NCBI GenBank assembly: GCA_002633025.1
Contig: NMRB01000807.1
Location: 28,010 to 92,009, forward strand
Length of the DNA stretch: 64,000 nt
Reading direction: 5' to 3'
From: Notospermus geniculatus
Lineage: Eukaryota; Nemertea; Pilidiophora; Heteronemertea; Lineidae
Both the position numbers and the translations under genes were made by a program. Numbering within the stretch: the first letter of the stretch is position 1; every line of letters starts with the position of its first letter. The notes beneath the pieces were generated by a model that was not told the DNA's origin, did not search any database, and worked only from the letters and a program-made list of their open reading frames with translations. Of the stretch, positions 12,301 to 23,113 are shown piece by piece.

Positions 12301-15300
12301 TACCATAGTTCCAACATCCGTGCACTTCAAGTTTCAAACATCCATAATAGTATACCCATTTGGGGTAGATACGCAGGTAGCTGCCTTCTATCGCCTCCGG
12401 AAACCATCCCGTCTTATAGTAATCGAGACCTCGGTAGTAAATTCCAACGAAGTCCTGAAAAATTGTGATGTGTAGAGTCTATTGCCAGCCGCAAGTGCGT
12501 TAACTCGTGGTGCTTTTGTATTTGGCGTCAATATTGTGGACGGCCCAGCAGGAGCTTGGGATGACCCAGATTGAAAGCTTTCCAAATCAGAGTCAGTGGC
12601 TCCACTTGGATAGGATCTAAAGCAACTCACCGAAAATACGCGCAAACGCGAGCTACATGTATCGGCTGAGCAAACGGTCTCGAATGACTATTTGCTCAGC
12701 AGATAGCTCCAGTGTGCGGCAGGCTTAATGTCCGCAATTAGTCGATTTGTGATGATCATTTCTATTCCGACAACTGAGGACACACGGTCAAAGATGACGT
12801 ACCATTGTCAATCCAGTTTCCGTTTTAATGTACTCCCATTTTCCTTTGGATGTGTAGATTGCAATGTGGTAACGTCTGACGTAGTAGTAGCTCGCCGCTG
12901 GTTGAAGTAGAAATAAAAATAAATGCAGAAAACAGGGCGATATCATTCGCTTTTTTAGATAGACTACCTGCATTAATACCAGTATTGACATGCCAATACT
13001 AATTTGGTAGAAATGTTATGCTTACGGAGAGCTACAGTGACTTGTTCATCGACCTTCTAAATGTGAAGAAGTTATAAGGCTGCCGCACACTGGAGCTATC
13101 TGCTGAGCAAAAAGTCATTCGAGACCGTTTGCTCAGCAGATAGCTCGCGTGTGCGCGTATTTTCGGTGAGTTTCCTGCCTCGCGCACACGCGAGCTATCT
13201 GCTGAGCAAACGGTCTCGAACGACTTTTTCTCAGCAGATAGCTCCAGTGTGCGGCAGGCTATATGCCTAGTCGGGTATTACGAGAATTTGCGACGCCTGT
13301 TTGTGACAAATCGTACTTTTTAAAATCAAACTGTGCTTGTGAAGGACAGGTAACCATTGACGGAGAACAAACCTTGAATGGTGACACCAGTCAGTAGAAC
13401 AGTCTTCCCGAAATACACTTGAAAATAATAGGAAGAATATCTCCCGCACCAGCCATCCCTAAAATATCAAAAGAAAACTTCAAAAATCCTAATTACAATT
13501 CATTGACGTATGCATTTAGGCAGGCAGATAGGTCAAAGGTGCGGTAATGTATAGAAGTTAGCATGAAGTATGTTAGCCTTACCCGAGCAGGAAACCAAAA
13601 ATTTGAAATTTGAACTAGTCCTTGGGTTGGCATGTTTGTCGTCTATTCTTGTGTGAAGCCAAAATTGGACAAAGGATTTCCTTTTTGGCTGCAGGGTTGC
13701 CTTCGATCCAAGCTTTTTCCAAGTCAGGTGAAAAGCCAAAAGAAAAGGAAGTACTCGATTTCAAGAATGGTATATAATGAATACAGGGAAAAAGTCGCAG
13801 GGGATTGTCACCATATCGAAATCCTACGGATTAGGTCGAAAATGTTCTTACCTTTCGTACCACAGTCGCCCCATGGCCGGTTTGTGACGATATCTATCCC
13901 CTTGCGAGCTTATATAATTGTCCGGAATTGTTTTCCTGTCATTTGCCAAACCAAGCGGTTCCGTGCAATGGCCTGCATGGACAAATTTTGAAACAAACCT
14001 CATTACATGTACATGTACATGTGCATGTAAATTGCAGTAACAAATAATGAAATTTGATGATGCAAATTCAAAATTCTTAGTAGGCCTAGACATCTCCGTT
14101 TCAATCCGAACTCGGATTTGATCGTTGGACAACTCACCATAGTCGGCTCTGTTGGTCATGACAATATATCGTATTTTATACAAAGCGTCCAGTTTTACTG
14201 CCCACCATTCTGTCTTCGACTTTCCCGGAGTGGTAATGCACGATCCTGCGCTGAACTTTTCGGCATTATTGCCATCCACAGCCTTTGGGGAGGTTTTCGG
14301 GGACGCGAAGGAGAAGTCGTAACCAGCGGCTACCTCATCGACCTGGAGGGTCTGGCGCCCAATGGCGAGGTTTTCTGGAAGATGTAGTCAATTCCAGTTA
14401 CTGCTGTATAAACGTGATGCATTTGTATACGTGTAGTATCAGCGTTGAGTCGTATGACCGTGGTCATGTCCATGGTTAATATCCTAGTCTCAACGTTGGT
14501 GAAGTATATTCTATCCATATTCCACGAGAGAAACAAATTTGACTGCCGTGGATAGATATACCGGTATATTGTAGTTTGGGCAATTCGAAACGGTGAATTC
14601 GAAGACCAAATACAGTTATGAGCGAGGTACAAAACACTAATGCCGCTTTAAACAGGTTCTTTTTGTTGACCTTAGGCTTCCTGTACATAGAAGTATACGG
14701 TATACGAAAACGCCGGTTAACAATGGCTTCAGGGTCGTGAATCCTCGAGAAGCCTTTGTTAACCGGCGTTTTCGTATACCGTATACTTCTATGTAACGGA
14801 AGCCTTAAGGCGCCGCTCCACGTGACAGTTTTCTATCGAAAGTTTGCTGTCAGATAGTCAATTATTGCTCTCAGACAGCAATAAACTGTCGTACAGTAGG
14901 TGTATTCCGACACTTCGTCAACTCACTCTCGATTTCGCTTGCAAAAACCTCGAGTTCGGCCACAAGGAGATATGATCCGTGGTTTTTCTCGAGCACGACG
15001 TATCGTCCCTTTACCCCATATTTGCAGTTTTCATAGTGCGCATCTGGTGGACCCGTTTTCAGGAACGCGGATTGTCTTTCCGTGCAGACCTGAAAGTTGT
15101 TTCTTGACCAGTCGTTCGCATCAAACGTGTAACTCGCCTGGATTTTGTAGAGTTTCAACACGTGTCCTGTCAGAGAAATGCAGTGAAAAGGGATGTTAGC
15201 AACGGAGTAACTGACCTACATGTATATCGTAATACAGGGCCTATCGAGACTCGTTGGCTACCAGGAGGAAAAAACTGTTCTCATCCGAATAACAATTAGA

Positions 15301-18300
15301 GCTACTGGAGCCTTCATATCGATTTCAGTTGACAGTCTGACGATCTTTTGAGGACCACAAGTTACATGACACCAGGGCCCATATTCATAAAACTACTTAA
15401 GTCTAAGTGTGACATTTACATACCGGTATGTATCCTTTGTTCAACACAAAAGATAAGTATCAGACTTTGAGGTATGTTTATGAATATGCACCCTGACCTA
15501 CTTACCGTACTTTGAAACCGGTACCAACACAATGGATCGAATTATCATCGCTTTCTCGAGGTCCACCATCCACCAATGTCTCACATTTGGTTTAAGAATC
15601 TCTAAGGTCCCGTATGAGTACCAGTCCCAGCGCGCGAATGCTATTCCATCGTTAATCTTATTGTCATAAACTTTGCTGCTTATGTAGGTACTCATTTTTG
15701 TCAGTTTTCCTATCGCGTGGTTCACTGCGACGGAAAAGAAAGGTGACCCACAAAACAGAAAACGTTGTTCACGTCATAATCTAAAAAATACGGTGGCCCG
15801 TATGCAAAATGTACGGGTGGCCCGTACATGCCATGCATATATTTTTATCCGCATTACAAAATTCTGAACATTATAATAATTGCATTTTTTCTATAATTTC
15901 CACCCGGGTGGAAATTAGAGGAAAAATACAATAATGATCAAAATTTTGTAATGTGGACAAAAATATATACAAGGCATGTATGGGCCACCGTAAAAAAACA
16001 TTCCCCTTTGCGTCCAGAATTAGAACACAGCCCAGGGGATCCTAGCTCAATAGAGGGCAGCACACCGGAGCCCGGTCCTAATACAATGGACGCCTTTTGT
16101 GTGGGAAATTGATCAGGACCGGGATGTCAGTTTCATTTCAATAGTTTTAAGTGTCAATCCACGAGTGGACCATGCAAAATCTGCAAAAAGTGATAAAGTG
16201 TGGGGGGGGGGGGTCGGCAGATCTGGCCTAAATTCCTATCAGAAGAGGCATTGGGGCACAATGAGGACATGCCAAATATTTCGGAGATCGGTCACACTGT
16301 TAGGGAGTAATATAAGGGGCAAAAATACTGCCAAAAACTAATTTTTAATGATATCAGCAATTTTTCATCAAAATACTGTCCGTTTGAGTGAATTTTCACG
16401 CCTTCGCAGGCAACAGCAAGAGATATTCCTTATATGTCAATGAAAATAGATGCCCCTTGGATTTTTTTTCCATTTTTGTTTAGTTCCAAATCACTCTTGA
16501 TTTAAAAGTCAATCTGGAGATTGACTTCTTGCTTATTATTATTACTCTTGATTTAAAGGTACAGTGCTGTATTGCATTCGTGTCAAAAAAGGTATGGTGG
16601 TCTACAACGAATTAAGGACCCACTGCAGGGGTGAGGAAAGTGAGCACATCAGAGAAAGGAGTCAAGGGATGGCTCTCTTTATCAAAATAATAAAATCTTT
16701 GGTTACTCTTTCCATTGCAGAGATATGCAGGTGCAAAGTCATGCATAAATGCACTACTGATGTACTACCGATGTATTACGGCTATGTCGTTCATTTGTAG
16801 TACATTAAATGTCTACATATACACAGGCATATCTCTGCAACAGCAAGAAAAACCAAAGATTTTCTTTTTGTTTTTTAAAGATGAGGTCTCATCAAACCAG
16901 TTTTGTCATCCAGGCCCCTGCAGTGGCTTCACTAATGCCTACATGTACTTTGACCCCTGTAGAAGCACATTTTATTTCATTTCAGTTTATTTATTTCGAC
17001 CAACAATAAACTAAATAAACATAAGTAAACGACAAAATAATACAAATGTAGGTCGGGAACACAGCAAGATCAGGGATGATCGCTTTCGCTGGTCCCCTAC
17101 TGGTCCCACACTTTTGGCATATAGGCCTACGCCCCAGCCAGCCAATGGATTGGGCCGGCCAATATTTTGCGTACTTTTACATCCCTCACCAGGGGTCAAC
17201 TACACACCAAATTTCATTGCAATCCGCCGACCCCCCACTTTATCACTTTCTGCCTGGTCTATTCGTGGACTTACACTTAACCGCTAGTGACACCTATTAA
17301 AAAATTCTGCTATCGTCCCATTTGTTTTCAGGCATGGGCGACGCCGCAAGAGTCAAAGCTACATGTAGGCCTACTTCAGATTGTTCCTTGCAGAGGAAAA
17401 TTTGATTTGGTTAATATTCAATGCTTTTCATGTGCATTTTTTATCAAGAGCACTCCGATAGGCTCGTTGACAGCACGAAGCTCTCTCAATGGTTCAGATT
17501 AATTTCCTCGATTAACCAATGAGCTACGAGGAATCGTTATCTACGTCTTTATACTCACAGAAATTATGCGGCCCGTACACTTCAACCTCACATATGTTGA
17601 TATATTCTCTTCCGTATGACTTCCAAACCGTGACGTAGCGCCCCCTGGCAACATCGTCACAGGTATAGGTCACGACTTCCTTAGCCTTTGGGGCTGTTTC
17701 TCCGATCGACGCGCAGAGGGTAACGTTGTTGTACCTCTCAATTTCATGCAGCATAACGATGGTGTTGGAGATGAAGAATTTCATATATCGCATTCTTTCG
17801 GGGGCTGAAAAAAAATCATATCTTATTTTTTATGCTCGAAAACTTTTCCTTGCACTGCATCTTTGAAATCATGAATAATGAATAGCATTCACGTCATGCA
17901 TCAGCATGTCGTGTCAGAATCAAACACCGTTTCCCCTTGACAACACTATTTTCCGAGTCGCAACTTCCATCTACCCGACGGCAAAATGGCCGACGGTGAC
18001 AAGGGGTCTGATTTACCCCAAGAGCTTCAAAGGTTACCCAAAGATTTTGACTTCGTCAAATCCGTCTCAAACTTACAACTGTCCCTGTTGGTGATGATGA
18101 TGTATTTGATCTCACGAATTTTGCCGAGGTCGACGTACCACCAAACCGGTCCATTATTATTCAAATTACTAACGCAGCAACTCAATAGGTAGCTCAGACT
18201 GGGCATTCTGGAACCATCCGTGCAAGCGTATGAGTAGTAATAATAATATGTGTTGTACATCTTTGTAGGCCTGTGTACGGCATAATTTCCTGAGACAAAA

Positions 18301-18685
18301 GAATAGGCAAATGAATACCAGTTTGAAAGAAGAAAGTAAAAATTTGAGAGAAGAAAGTAAAAAGTAGGACAAGTCAAGGTAAATCTTCCTTTGATCAAAG
18401 ATGCCACGAAAATATCCTGTTTCGACCAATGGCCACAAAAAGGCCTGTCAGGTGAGATAAAAAAACATTATTGCAGGCAGTTGATCATTGTACCCCGCAA
18501 ATTTGATAACTTTAATTGCTGAAAAAATTGAGATGCATGTAAGTTTTCGATCGGTATTTATCGGTATTTCTGTCCAAATAAATCTCGAGATGCTGCTTGC
18601 CTGGTTTCCTTGTTTGTGCTGAAGTCATTGAAATCATGAGCAGACAACTGGCGACAAAGACGACGGGCGTAATCGGCGTAGCCAT
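6122..18685 (-). CDS. Multi-FTP (F-type lectin-like) receptor with a nested F5/8C domain, 21 exons
   Basis: The gene encodes a type I membrane protein of about 1400 residues: signal peptide, seven FTP (fucolectin/tachylectin-4/pentraxin) domains, one F5/8C domain, a Thr-rich stalk, one membrane segment and a short tail. Exons on the minus strand: 18685-18601, 18289-18077, 17804-17559, 15724-15506, 15166-14927, 14374-14138, 13972-13852, 13458-13373, 12897-12803, 12454-12304, 12000-11755, 11606-11391, 11209-10979, 10862-10641, 10197-9961, 9661-9437, 9129-8884, 8627-8415, 8267-8151, 7738-7397, 6336-6122. The exons sum to 4203 nt, an exact multiple of three, and reading phases agree at every junction. 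Each FTP domain is one exon pair split at a phase-1 intron: an A half with the WW-VDL motif and a B half ending CEVEVYG. All introns are GT-AG except the first, which appears to be GC-AG. FTP domains usually bind fucose, but the key His is not seen here, so the ligand is open. Exon ends were placed by eye. Confidence 0.85.
6467..6888. mobile_element. Foldback element of about 420 bp
   Basis: The left arm starts ggaaattttctaagtccac; the right arm ends with its near-complement (gtttttggacttagaaaatttcc). The inverted match continues through most of the element, including the gatcaatttcacaaa and tggattgattttgg segments. It has no coding potential. Confidence 0.75.
6897..7294. mobile_element. Inverted-repeat element with internal GTGTACGGCGGG motif repeats
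   Basis: The outer ends are gcccgctgtacacgatc and gatcgtgtacagcgg. Inside, the motif gat(c/t)gtgtacggcggg recurs at about 6957, 7058 and 7204, together with repeated ttgatgaaaatgattga words. It looks like a MITE that has expanded internally by tandem duplication. Confidence 0.55.
7397..8627 (-). other. FTP domain 7 with Thr-rich insert (exons 8627-8415, 8267-8151, 7738-7397)
   Basis: The A half runs NVALKKSTQQSS to VSNRADST. The B half is split by an extra intron: one exon carries LNLTFVVSSNFSASDLNLVF and the next carries the strand and CEVEVFAR end. The two exons meet inside a Thr/Ser/Ala-rich stretch (for example TTTTASTTAG) that looks like an O-glycosylated insert within the domain. After CEVEVFAR another Thr/Gly-rich stalk leads to the membrane exon. 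Confidence 0.8.
8884..9661 (-). other. FTP domain 6 (exons 9661-9437 and 9129-8884)
   Basis: The A half has ENLALKKPATQ, SCTQTVVENSQSWWSVDL and ITNRVDAN. The B half has FLRSYAVQVSNEFYG, GRHVTIKKDG and LQLCEVEVYGK. The donor of the B half is gtgagag and joins in phase 1 to FTP 7. Confidence 0.9.
9961..10862 (-). other. FTP domain 5 (exons 10862-10641 and 10197-9961)
   Basis: This is the most canonical unit. The A half has NLALNKPTRQSS, AVDGDRTSD, TTWWTVDLGKVYRVRKIIIV and NRGDCC. The B half has GRHVTILKDK and LSLCEVEVYG. Even here the SC-x-H-T site reads SCSLT, so the fucose-contacting His is missing. The donor of the A half is gttggt in this copy and gtgggt in the other copy. Confidence 0.9.
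10979..11606 (-). other. FTP domain 4 (exons 11606-11391 and 11209-10979)
   Basis: The A half contains NLAYRRPAWQKST and ILWWAVDLGKVEKIGRVVIY. The B half contains GRYLVIKAPGKYPLTLCEVK. The NR of the sugar motif is replaced (IYGEQDCCG), but the double Cys typical of FTP domains is kept. Confidence 0.85.
12612..12728. mobile_element. MITE family B, copy in the F5/8C intron
   Basis: The inner palindrome is ctgagcaaacggtctcgaatgac...tttgctcagcagatagctcc, ending agtgtgcggcaggct. The left end, ctcaccgaaaatacgcgc, matches the middle of the double copy at 13079-13262 in inverted orientation. Confidence 0.7.
13079..13262. mobile_element. MITE family B, two copies head to head
   Basis: Two foldbacks with the core tatctgctgagcaaa...tttgctcagcagata lie back to back. 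The whole unit is bounded by ctgccgcacactggagc and gctccagtgtgcggcag, so it forms a palindrome of palindromes. Confidence 0.75.
14671..14809. mobile_element. Foldback MITE, about 139 bp
   Basis: The two arms (cttaggcttcc, then tacatagaagtatacggtat, then acgaaaacgccggttaac) are near-perfect complements around a loop of about 33 bases. It lies in the intron between FTP domains 2 and 3. Confidence 0.8.
14927..15724 (-). other. FTP domain 2 (exons 15724-15506 and 15166-14927)
   Basis: The A half starts NHAIGKLTK and contains WWMVDLEKAMIIRSIVLVPV. The B half contains GRYVVLEKNHGSYLLVAELE. It is the most divergent FTP unit: the NR-x-D segment is replaced by VPVSKYG, so canonical sugar coordination is unlikely. 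Confidence 0.75.
15376..15495. mobile_element. GGGCCGTATTCATAA-type foldback MITE, copy 1
   Basis: The ends are agggcccatattcataaa and tttatgaatatgcaccct. The interior arms are diverged. Family members with the same end type lie at 19258, 30730 and 61481. Confidence 0.65.
15790..15992. mobile_element. Foldback element of about 200 bp
   Basis: The arms run acggtggcccgtatgc, catgcatatatttttatcc and ttacaaaattctg, with complements in reverse order ending at tatgggccaccgt. The centre is ccacccgggtgg. It lies in the intron between FTP domains 1 and 2. Confidence 0.75.
16145..17290. mobile_element. Possible 1.1-kb inverted-repeat element
   Basis: The segment agtgtcaatccacgagtggac...aagtgataaagtgtggggg with tcggcagat near 16149-16222 recurs, inverted and diverged, at 17222-17285. 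A run of about 12 G interrupts the left arm. No coding region is seen between the arms. The limits are approximate. Confidence 0.45.
17559..18289 (-). other. FTP domain 1 (exons 18289-18077 and 17804-17559)
   Basis: The A half carries NYAVHRPT at its start and WWYVDLGKIREIKYIIITNR at its end. The B half carries GRYVTVWKSYG and ends INICEVEVYG. A run of five Tyr lies in the variable loop. The His expected in the fucose motif is not seen, and the RxD motif reads RDS. The donor after GACAGT is gtaagt and the B-half acceptor is a polypyrimidine tract plus CAG. Confidence 0.8.
18601..18685 (-). other. Exon 1 of the FTP receptor: start codon and signal peptide
   Basis: The ATG at 18685 opens a 28-residue segment with a hydrophobic core (PVVFVASCLLMISM) and a likely cleavage site after SAQ. 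The exon ends in CCAG followed by gcaagc, which implies a GC-AG intron. Phase 1 at this point matches the next exon exactly. An in-frame Met further upstream would add a second hydrophobic stretch, but this one gives the cleaner signal peptide. Confidence 0.65.
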
Positions 18686-19257
18686 TTTGAATAAGAATAT
18701 ACGAGACGAACTCTGAAATGAACATGACACAGTGAAAAAAAACTGGTGTAACCCTGCAATGAACAAAGCGAAAATCACGGCTGGCACATTTCAGTTTCAT
18801 GGCACTGGGGTATTAAAGGGATACTTTACCCTCTTTTATAAAATCCTGGTAGGTCCCATCAGTCCCATAAACTATACGTATGCAATATCATCCTTTCACC
18901 TATTGGCACGGTGGCAGATCTTCCTGCCTATAACATTCGCATGTCCTCCTCACAGATAATCGCTTTCAAAAATTTTTTCATAACAAAGGTATTCTAAGGT
19001 GCTCTTTCATATGAATATACTTGTTCTATAATTGGATTATTGACGGGTATTTATATGATCCTCGCTGGTCCAACCCGGGGCTTAGTACATTGGCACCAAA
19101 TCCTGTCTGCCATTGGTCGTTCCTATCTCTGCATTAAAGGATATAGCCCGGGATCAAAAGCAGTGAATACCTGTTGAACCCTCAATCCTAACGTCACACT
19201 CAAGAAATGAGGCATCGCAAAATATAGGTCCAGCTCTCCCTCTTATAGTAAGACTAT

Positions 19258-19375
19258 GGGCCGTATTCTAGAAGCTTCCTTAAGTGTAAGGTCGACCTTA
19301 ATCTATTGTGTTCTACCCTGCAAACAATAGCTAAAGGTCGACCTTACACTTAAGGAAGCTTCTAGAATACGGCCC
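19258..19375. mobile_element. GGGCCGTATTC-type foldback MITE, copy 2
   Basis: A near-perfect palindrome: gggccgtattctagaagctt, ccttaagtgtaaggtcgacc, a short loop, then the exact complement ending ggccc. Confidence 0.85.
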
Positions 19376-20090
19376 TCAGTCGTCGTTGTGGACCCAAGGT
19401 AGGCCTACTGCCACCGTAGGCAATTGTTTCAGTGTGGTCACAAATTTTCGCAACGTTGCATGCCAGGAATCCACCATTGATTTTCAAGCTGATTTTGCGT
19501 TGCGACTTGCTTTGCAACTGGGTTGCGTTGCAACTGAGCACTCAATCGCCGTAGTGGACTCGCTAGACGTGATTTCCACCAATGGCGAAGATGGTCAATT
19601 TCAGTCGGCAATCGGTCGGCGACCGGTATCAGTGCCTTGCGATCGTATTCAATCGCAGGTAGCAGGTTGCAAAGCAAGCCGCAACGCAGAAAATCAGCAG
19701 AGGATTTCTAGCTTTACTCTTGCAAGTTCATCAGATTTACGCTGTTACTCCAGAGAAAAGAAAACTACTTTCACTGCATAACTCATCAAAACCAAACTCG
19801 AGACTTCCTCGGTCGCACCTTTAATTCTCTCAGCGATATTCGTTGACACTTCTTGCAAAAAATTTCGTGGGCCTCTTTGAATCAGTAATCTTCTATAATT
19901 TATGATAATCCATTAAGAGGATTAAAGAAGAAATTTTATTAGTCCATTCTGTTGTTGTTTTCAACATACAGGTATTACACATCAGAATTGTTAGAAAAGC
20001 GTTAGGCCGACTGGGGGCCGTTCCCCTGAAAACAACACACGAATACAAACCATTGGAAACCTAAAGGAAGGCGTCATTGCTGTCGTTGCC

Positions 20091-20265
20091 GGTGTAATGT
20101 TTTTCAGTGTTCCCCATCTGCGAGTGTTCCCTTCCTATTGTCTGACCGAATAAGCTGCCACTTGACAATAGGGCACACAGAGAGAAACAATACATGTCGA
20201 TCTATCTGCCTATGTTTCCAAAACAATATCACTGACACACAGAAACACTGGCAGATGTAACACTT
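20091..20265. mobile_element. MITE family A, copy 2
   Basis: It shares ggtgtaa at the start, the internal words attgtctgaccgaataagc and cacttgacaatag, cacacagagagaaac, and the end cactggcagatgtaacac with the copy at 2172. Confidence 0.75.
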
Positions 20266-22883
20266 GACCTCAGAATTTTGTATCATTTTTCATGATCTGC
20301 AGTATTTTTGGTTAGGTCGTTACCCTTCGTCTCATGGATATTCAACGTCCATCTTAATATTTCCTAGGGCTTTATCCAACATACATACTGTAACAGCGCA
20401 ATATAATTGACGGATCCGAACGCAGGCCAATCCAAAAGGCAAACCAATCCAAAAATGGCTAAAATTTTATGTTAACCGGGAGTTTGAATTATACAACACT
20501 GATTATTGGTACCCGAGCTTCACTCCGAACCACTTTTTATGGCGCTGGCATTTACCAACTCCATATTTCTCTCTATCTATGGTTTTAGTGATAAGCGTGA
20601 CATGTTGATATTCGGTTCAGGAAAAAGATAGCGTTGCATTCCATCTCGTTTATTGGATGATCAAACCCCATCGTGCTTAATGGATGAGCTGTTGAAAGCT
20701 CGTAGCCTAATAATAGGCGAATATTTAAGAGGCAGTCAGCATTAGCGTCAAAAAGCGAATATTGTAAAGTACTAAATCATATGAAGTAACTCAATTTGCA
20801 TTGTTTAGTCGACGAATGACAATTCCCTGGCTGCCTGGAGGGGAAAATGATGATCACTATATGAAACTTAGTGTGGCATCTAAAAAAGCTATCTAATCAG
20901 GAATCCATCTCCGGTTCCTGACACCTGCATCTCTGGGGCGCCAAGTCCTAGGGCTGTCATGAAGGCGTAGTGAAAACATAGCCGCTGAGGTTCCTGGATC
21001 GATGCACATTCGAACATATTCCTCAAGTGATAGAGAAAGCGAATATCTTTGATAGCGTAGGGCATTCCAACTGCCTTTTATAGTCCCACAGTATACATGT
21101 ACATGAGGTGACTCTTTCTCCCTCCCCACCTTGATAAGACTGGTGTTCTCTCCAACCTATATATAGTCAGTGGTAACACCGAGGCTGGACTGATACCATG
21201 GTCGACACAAAAATGGCCGCCATACTTTCATCACTTGAGAAGTTCAACGTGCTGTTATAAACCTTCATCATGTAAGGTACTAACATGCTTCAACTAATTC
21301 TTTTATGTGTAGCAACACTCTCCATGCCTAATTGGTAACTTAGGTCATTCAAATAGATAGATTTGAACAGTCTTTCGATCATGAATATACGATGTTGCCT
21401 AAGGTCACATACTGTCGGGCTTTAAAAGCTCAGTTTATCCAATGTAGCCCACACAGAAACCATGATATATTCCTAGTGGTCGGAGCTGGTATCCCTTTCT
21501 TACCTACTCGACCCATTCATACATTTATATATCAATTGACAAAACTATTAGGGGTCCCCTGCTTAAACGCAGAGACTACCATTTCTGTAAGTCCCAGCTG
21601 CTCCCCTATAATGCATCATTATGCAGATGTTGGTACCGTACCTTGTTCGTCTACCTTCAAGATCCTGGGCTACAGGTGTGACCGGAATCAAAGTCCCCCT
21701 GGAATCAAAGTCCGGTTTTATTGTTCAGCGAGGGATTAGAATGTATGGCTATATATGGAGAACATGAAAATTCGTATATAACCTTACAATAGCGGGATAT
21801 TGTTTGGCGGACTTGCATTCCTAGGACGTTGATTCCTGTCACACCTGTCTATTGCCTAAAAGTAGTTCTGTCGTTGGCCTATTCGTGCTTCATAGTGGAG
21901 ATTAACTAGGCCTAATGGTAGAGCACATATATGAATCTTATTCGAAGCATCCGTGAGACCTGACGTACGATCAGAGATGGTTAAGTGATCGCTCCCATGA
22001 GGTGACTTACTTGTGACAAATAGCAGATTTGGTCGTTATCACTACGAGTCGGAAAAGCTGTCTGATAACTTGTTGCAGTTTGGTCCGGCTTGGAGACGAA
22101 TTTCTGACTTTAAATGGCAGCAATGGCAGATTTGATGACGGCACACAAACTCTTCCCCATCGTCGTTCTGGATCAATACAAGATGGTAGGCCTACTTGAC
22201 ACTTTGCTGCTTGTCCCGTTTTCGTAACATCCCTCAGAGAATTGTGATTTTCTCCGAGGTACGTTAATAGAACGGGGCATTACTCGGGGAAGGGGGATTT
22301 GGACCTCTGAAGCACCGCCACCTCTGCAATGCATGCCTAAGCCCCTTTTTTCCTACAGGCCTCAAGAATAATGCTGTAGATGGTATTTGCGAGGACACCC
22401 TGTATTCCCCTCAATGGATATTACATAATATTAGATCAAAGAGTGGGTCTTGATGACGAAAAAGCAACTCAAACAATCCAATGTAACTGTTAGTAAATCA
22501 TATACGCAGTCGCAGAGGAATTGTTCACTTTCTACTGAGTATGTAACGCATGCATACTCACGATACTTCGGGTAATTTATCATGATTATTAATGTATATC
22601 AGGGTAATGCTTTATTGAATAACGTCCAAAATGACAGATATCGTGCAGAAGTATTATTAATGTGTTCTGTTATGAGGGCGACCCAGTCATCATTACTGAT
22701 ACTTAATGATTACGTCTACATGTACAATTATTTCTTTGTTTGCGATATTACCAAAAGAATTAATCACAAATTTCATTGAGGACAAAAAATAGGAATATGT
22801 TAGCCTAGGTTGCATATTCAGTCGGTCTGTTACAGACGGTCTGCTGTTACAGAGACATTACCGAAACAGCCACAGAGTAATCA

Positions 22884-23113
22884 GGGCCGGATCCAGAGGG
22901 GGCGTGGGGGGCGTACGCCCCCTATTTTTGGCAGAGCAATGATTTTTTTAGGAAGAAAAATTTAGTCACATACTAAAAATTCGAGTATTTTGCTCTCAGA
23001 TGCCACGAAAATGCATGTGAAAGCACTTAAAATTGTGAAATTTTTCTGGGGGAGGGCTCGACTTCGTGCTTTCGGCCGAGCTACCCCCCCCCCTTTCTGT
23101 CAATCCTGGACCC
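22884..23113. mobile_element. GGGCCGGATCCAG-type repeat element
   Basis: The ends are gggccggatccagaggggg and a diverged complement (ccccccctttctgtcaatcctggaccc). The interior is AT-rich and non-coding. It directly abuts the family A copy at 23114. Confidence 0.5.

Larger units (their letters stand above)
12304..13972 (-). other. F5/8C (discoidin) domain in four exons, 1-1 phase cassette
   Basis: Exons are 13972-13852, 13458-13373, 12897-12803 and 12454-12304, in total 453 nt (151 codons). The translation starts HCTEPLGLANDRKTIPDNYI, continues with DGWCGRYSSYYFQVYFGKTV and LLTGVTIQ, and ends GSYLRIYPKWVYYYGCLKLE followed by VHGC. These are the hallmarks of F5/8C: the first Cys with PLG, the I-x-D-x-x-I motif, WxxRYSYFQVxFG, and the RIYPxxW...CLxLExxGC end. 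Both outer introns are phase 1. F5/8C domains bind lipids, sugars or proteins through loop tips; the ligand here is unknown. Confidence 0.85.
11755..14374 (-). other. FTP domain 3, split by an F5/8C cassette (halves 14374-14138 and 12000-11755)
   Basis: The A half (ENLAIGRQT to VMTNRADYG) and the B half (NNYMDDFKVKVSKTF to LSFCELEVYG) together make one ordinary FTP domain with matching phase-1 ends. No other A or B exon lies between them; the four exons of a discoidin domain do. Splicing A directly to B would give a continuous FTP domain. Splicing through the cassette would place a 151-residue domain in the loop after the TNRAD strand. Confidence 0.75.

Noticed and set aside
12304-13972. A separate small discoidin gene within an intron
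   Set aside because: No start codon, signal peptide or stop accompanies the four exons, and both edges are phase-1 splice sites matching the host gene.
16201-16212. Run of about 12 G as a regulatory quadruplex
   Set aside because: A single homopolymer inside a probable transposon arm, with no further G tracts to form a defined structure.
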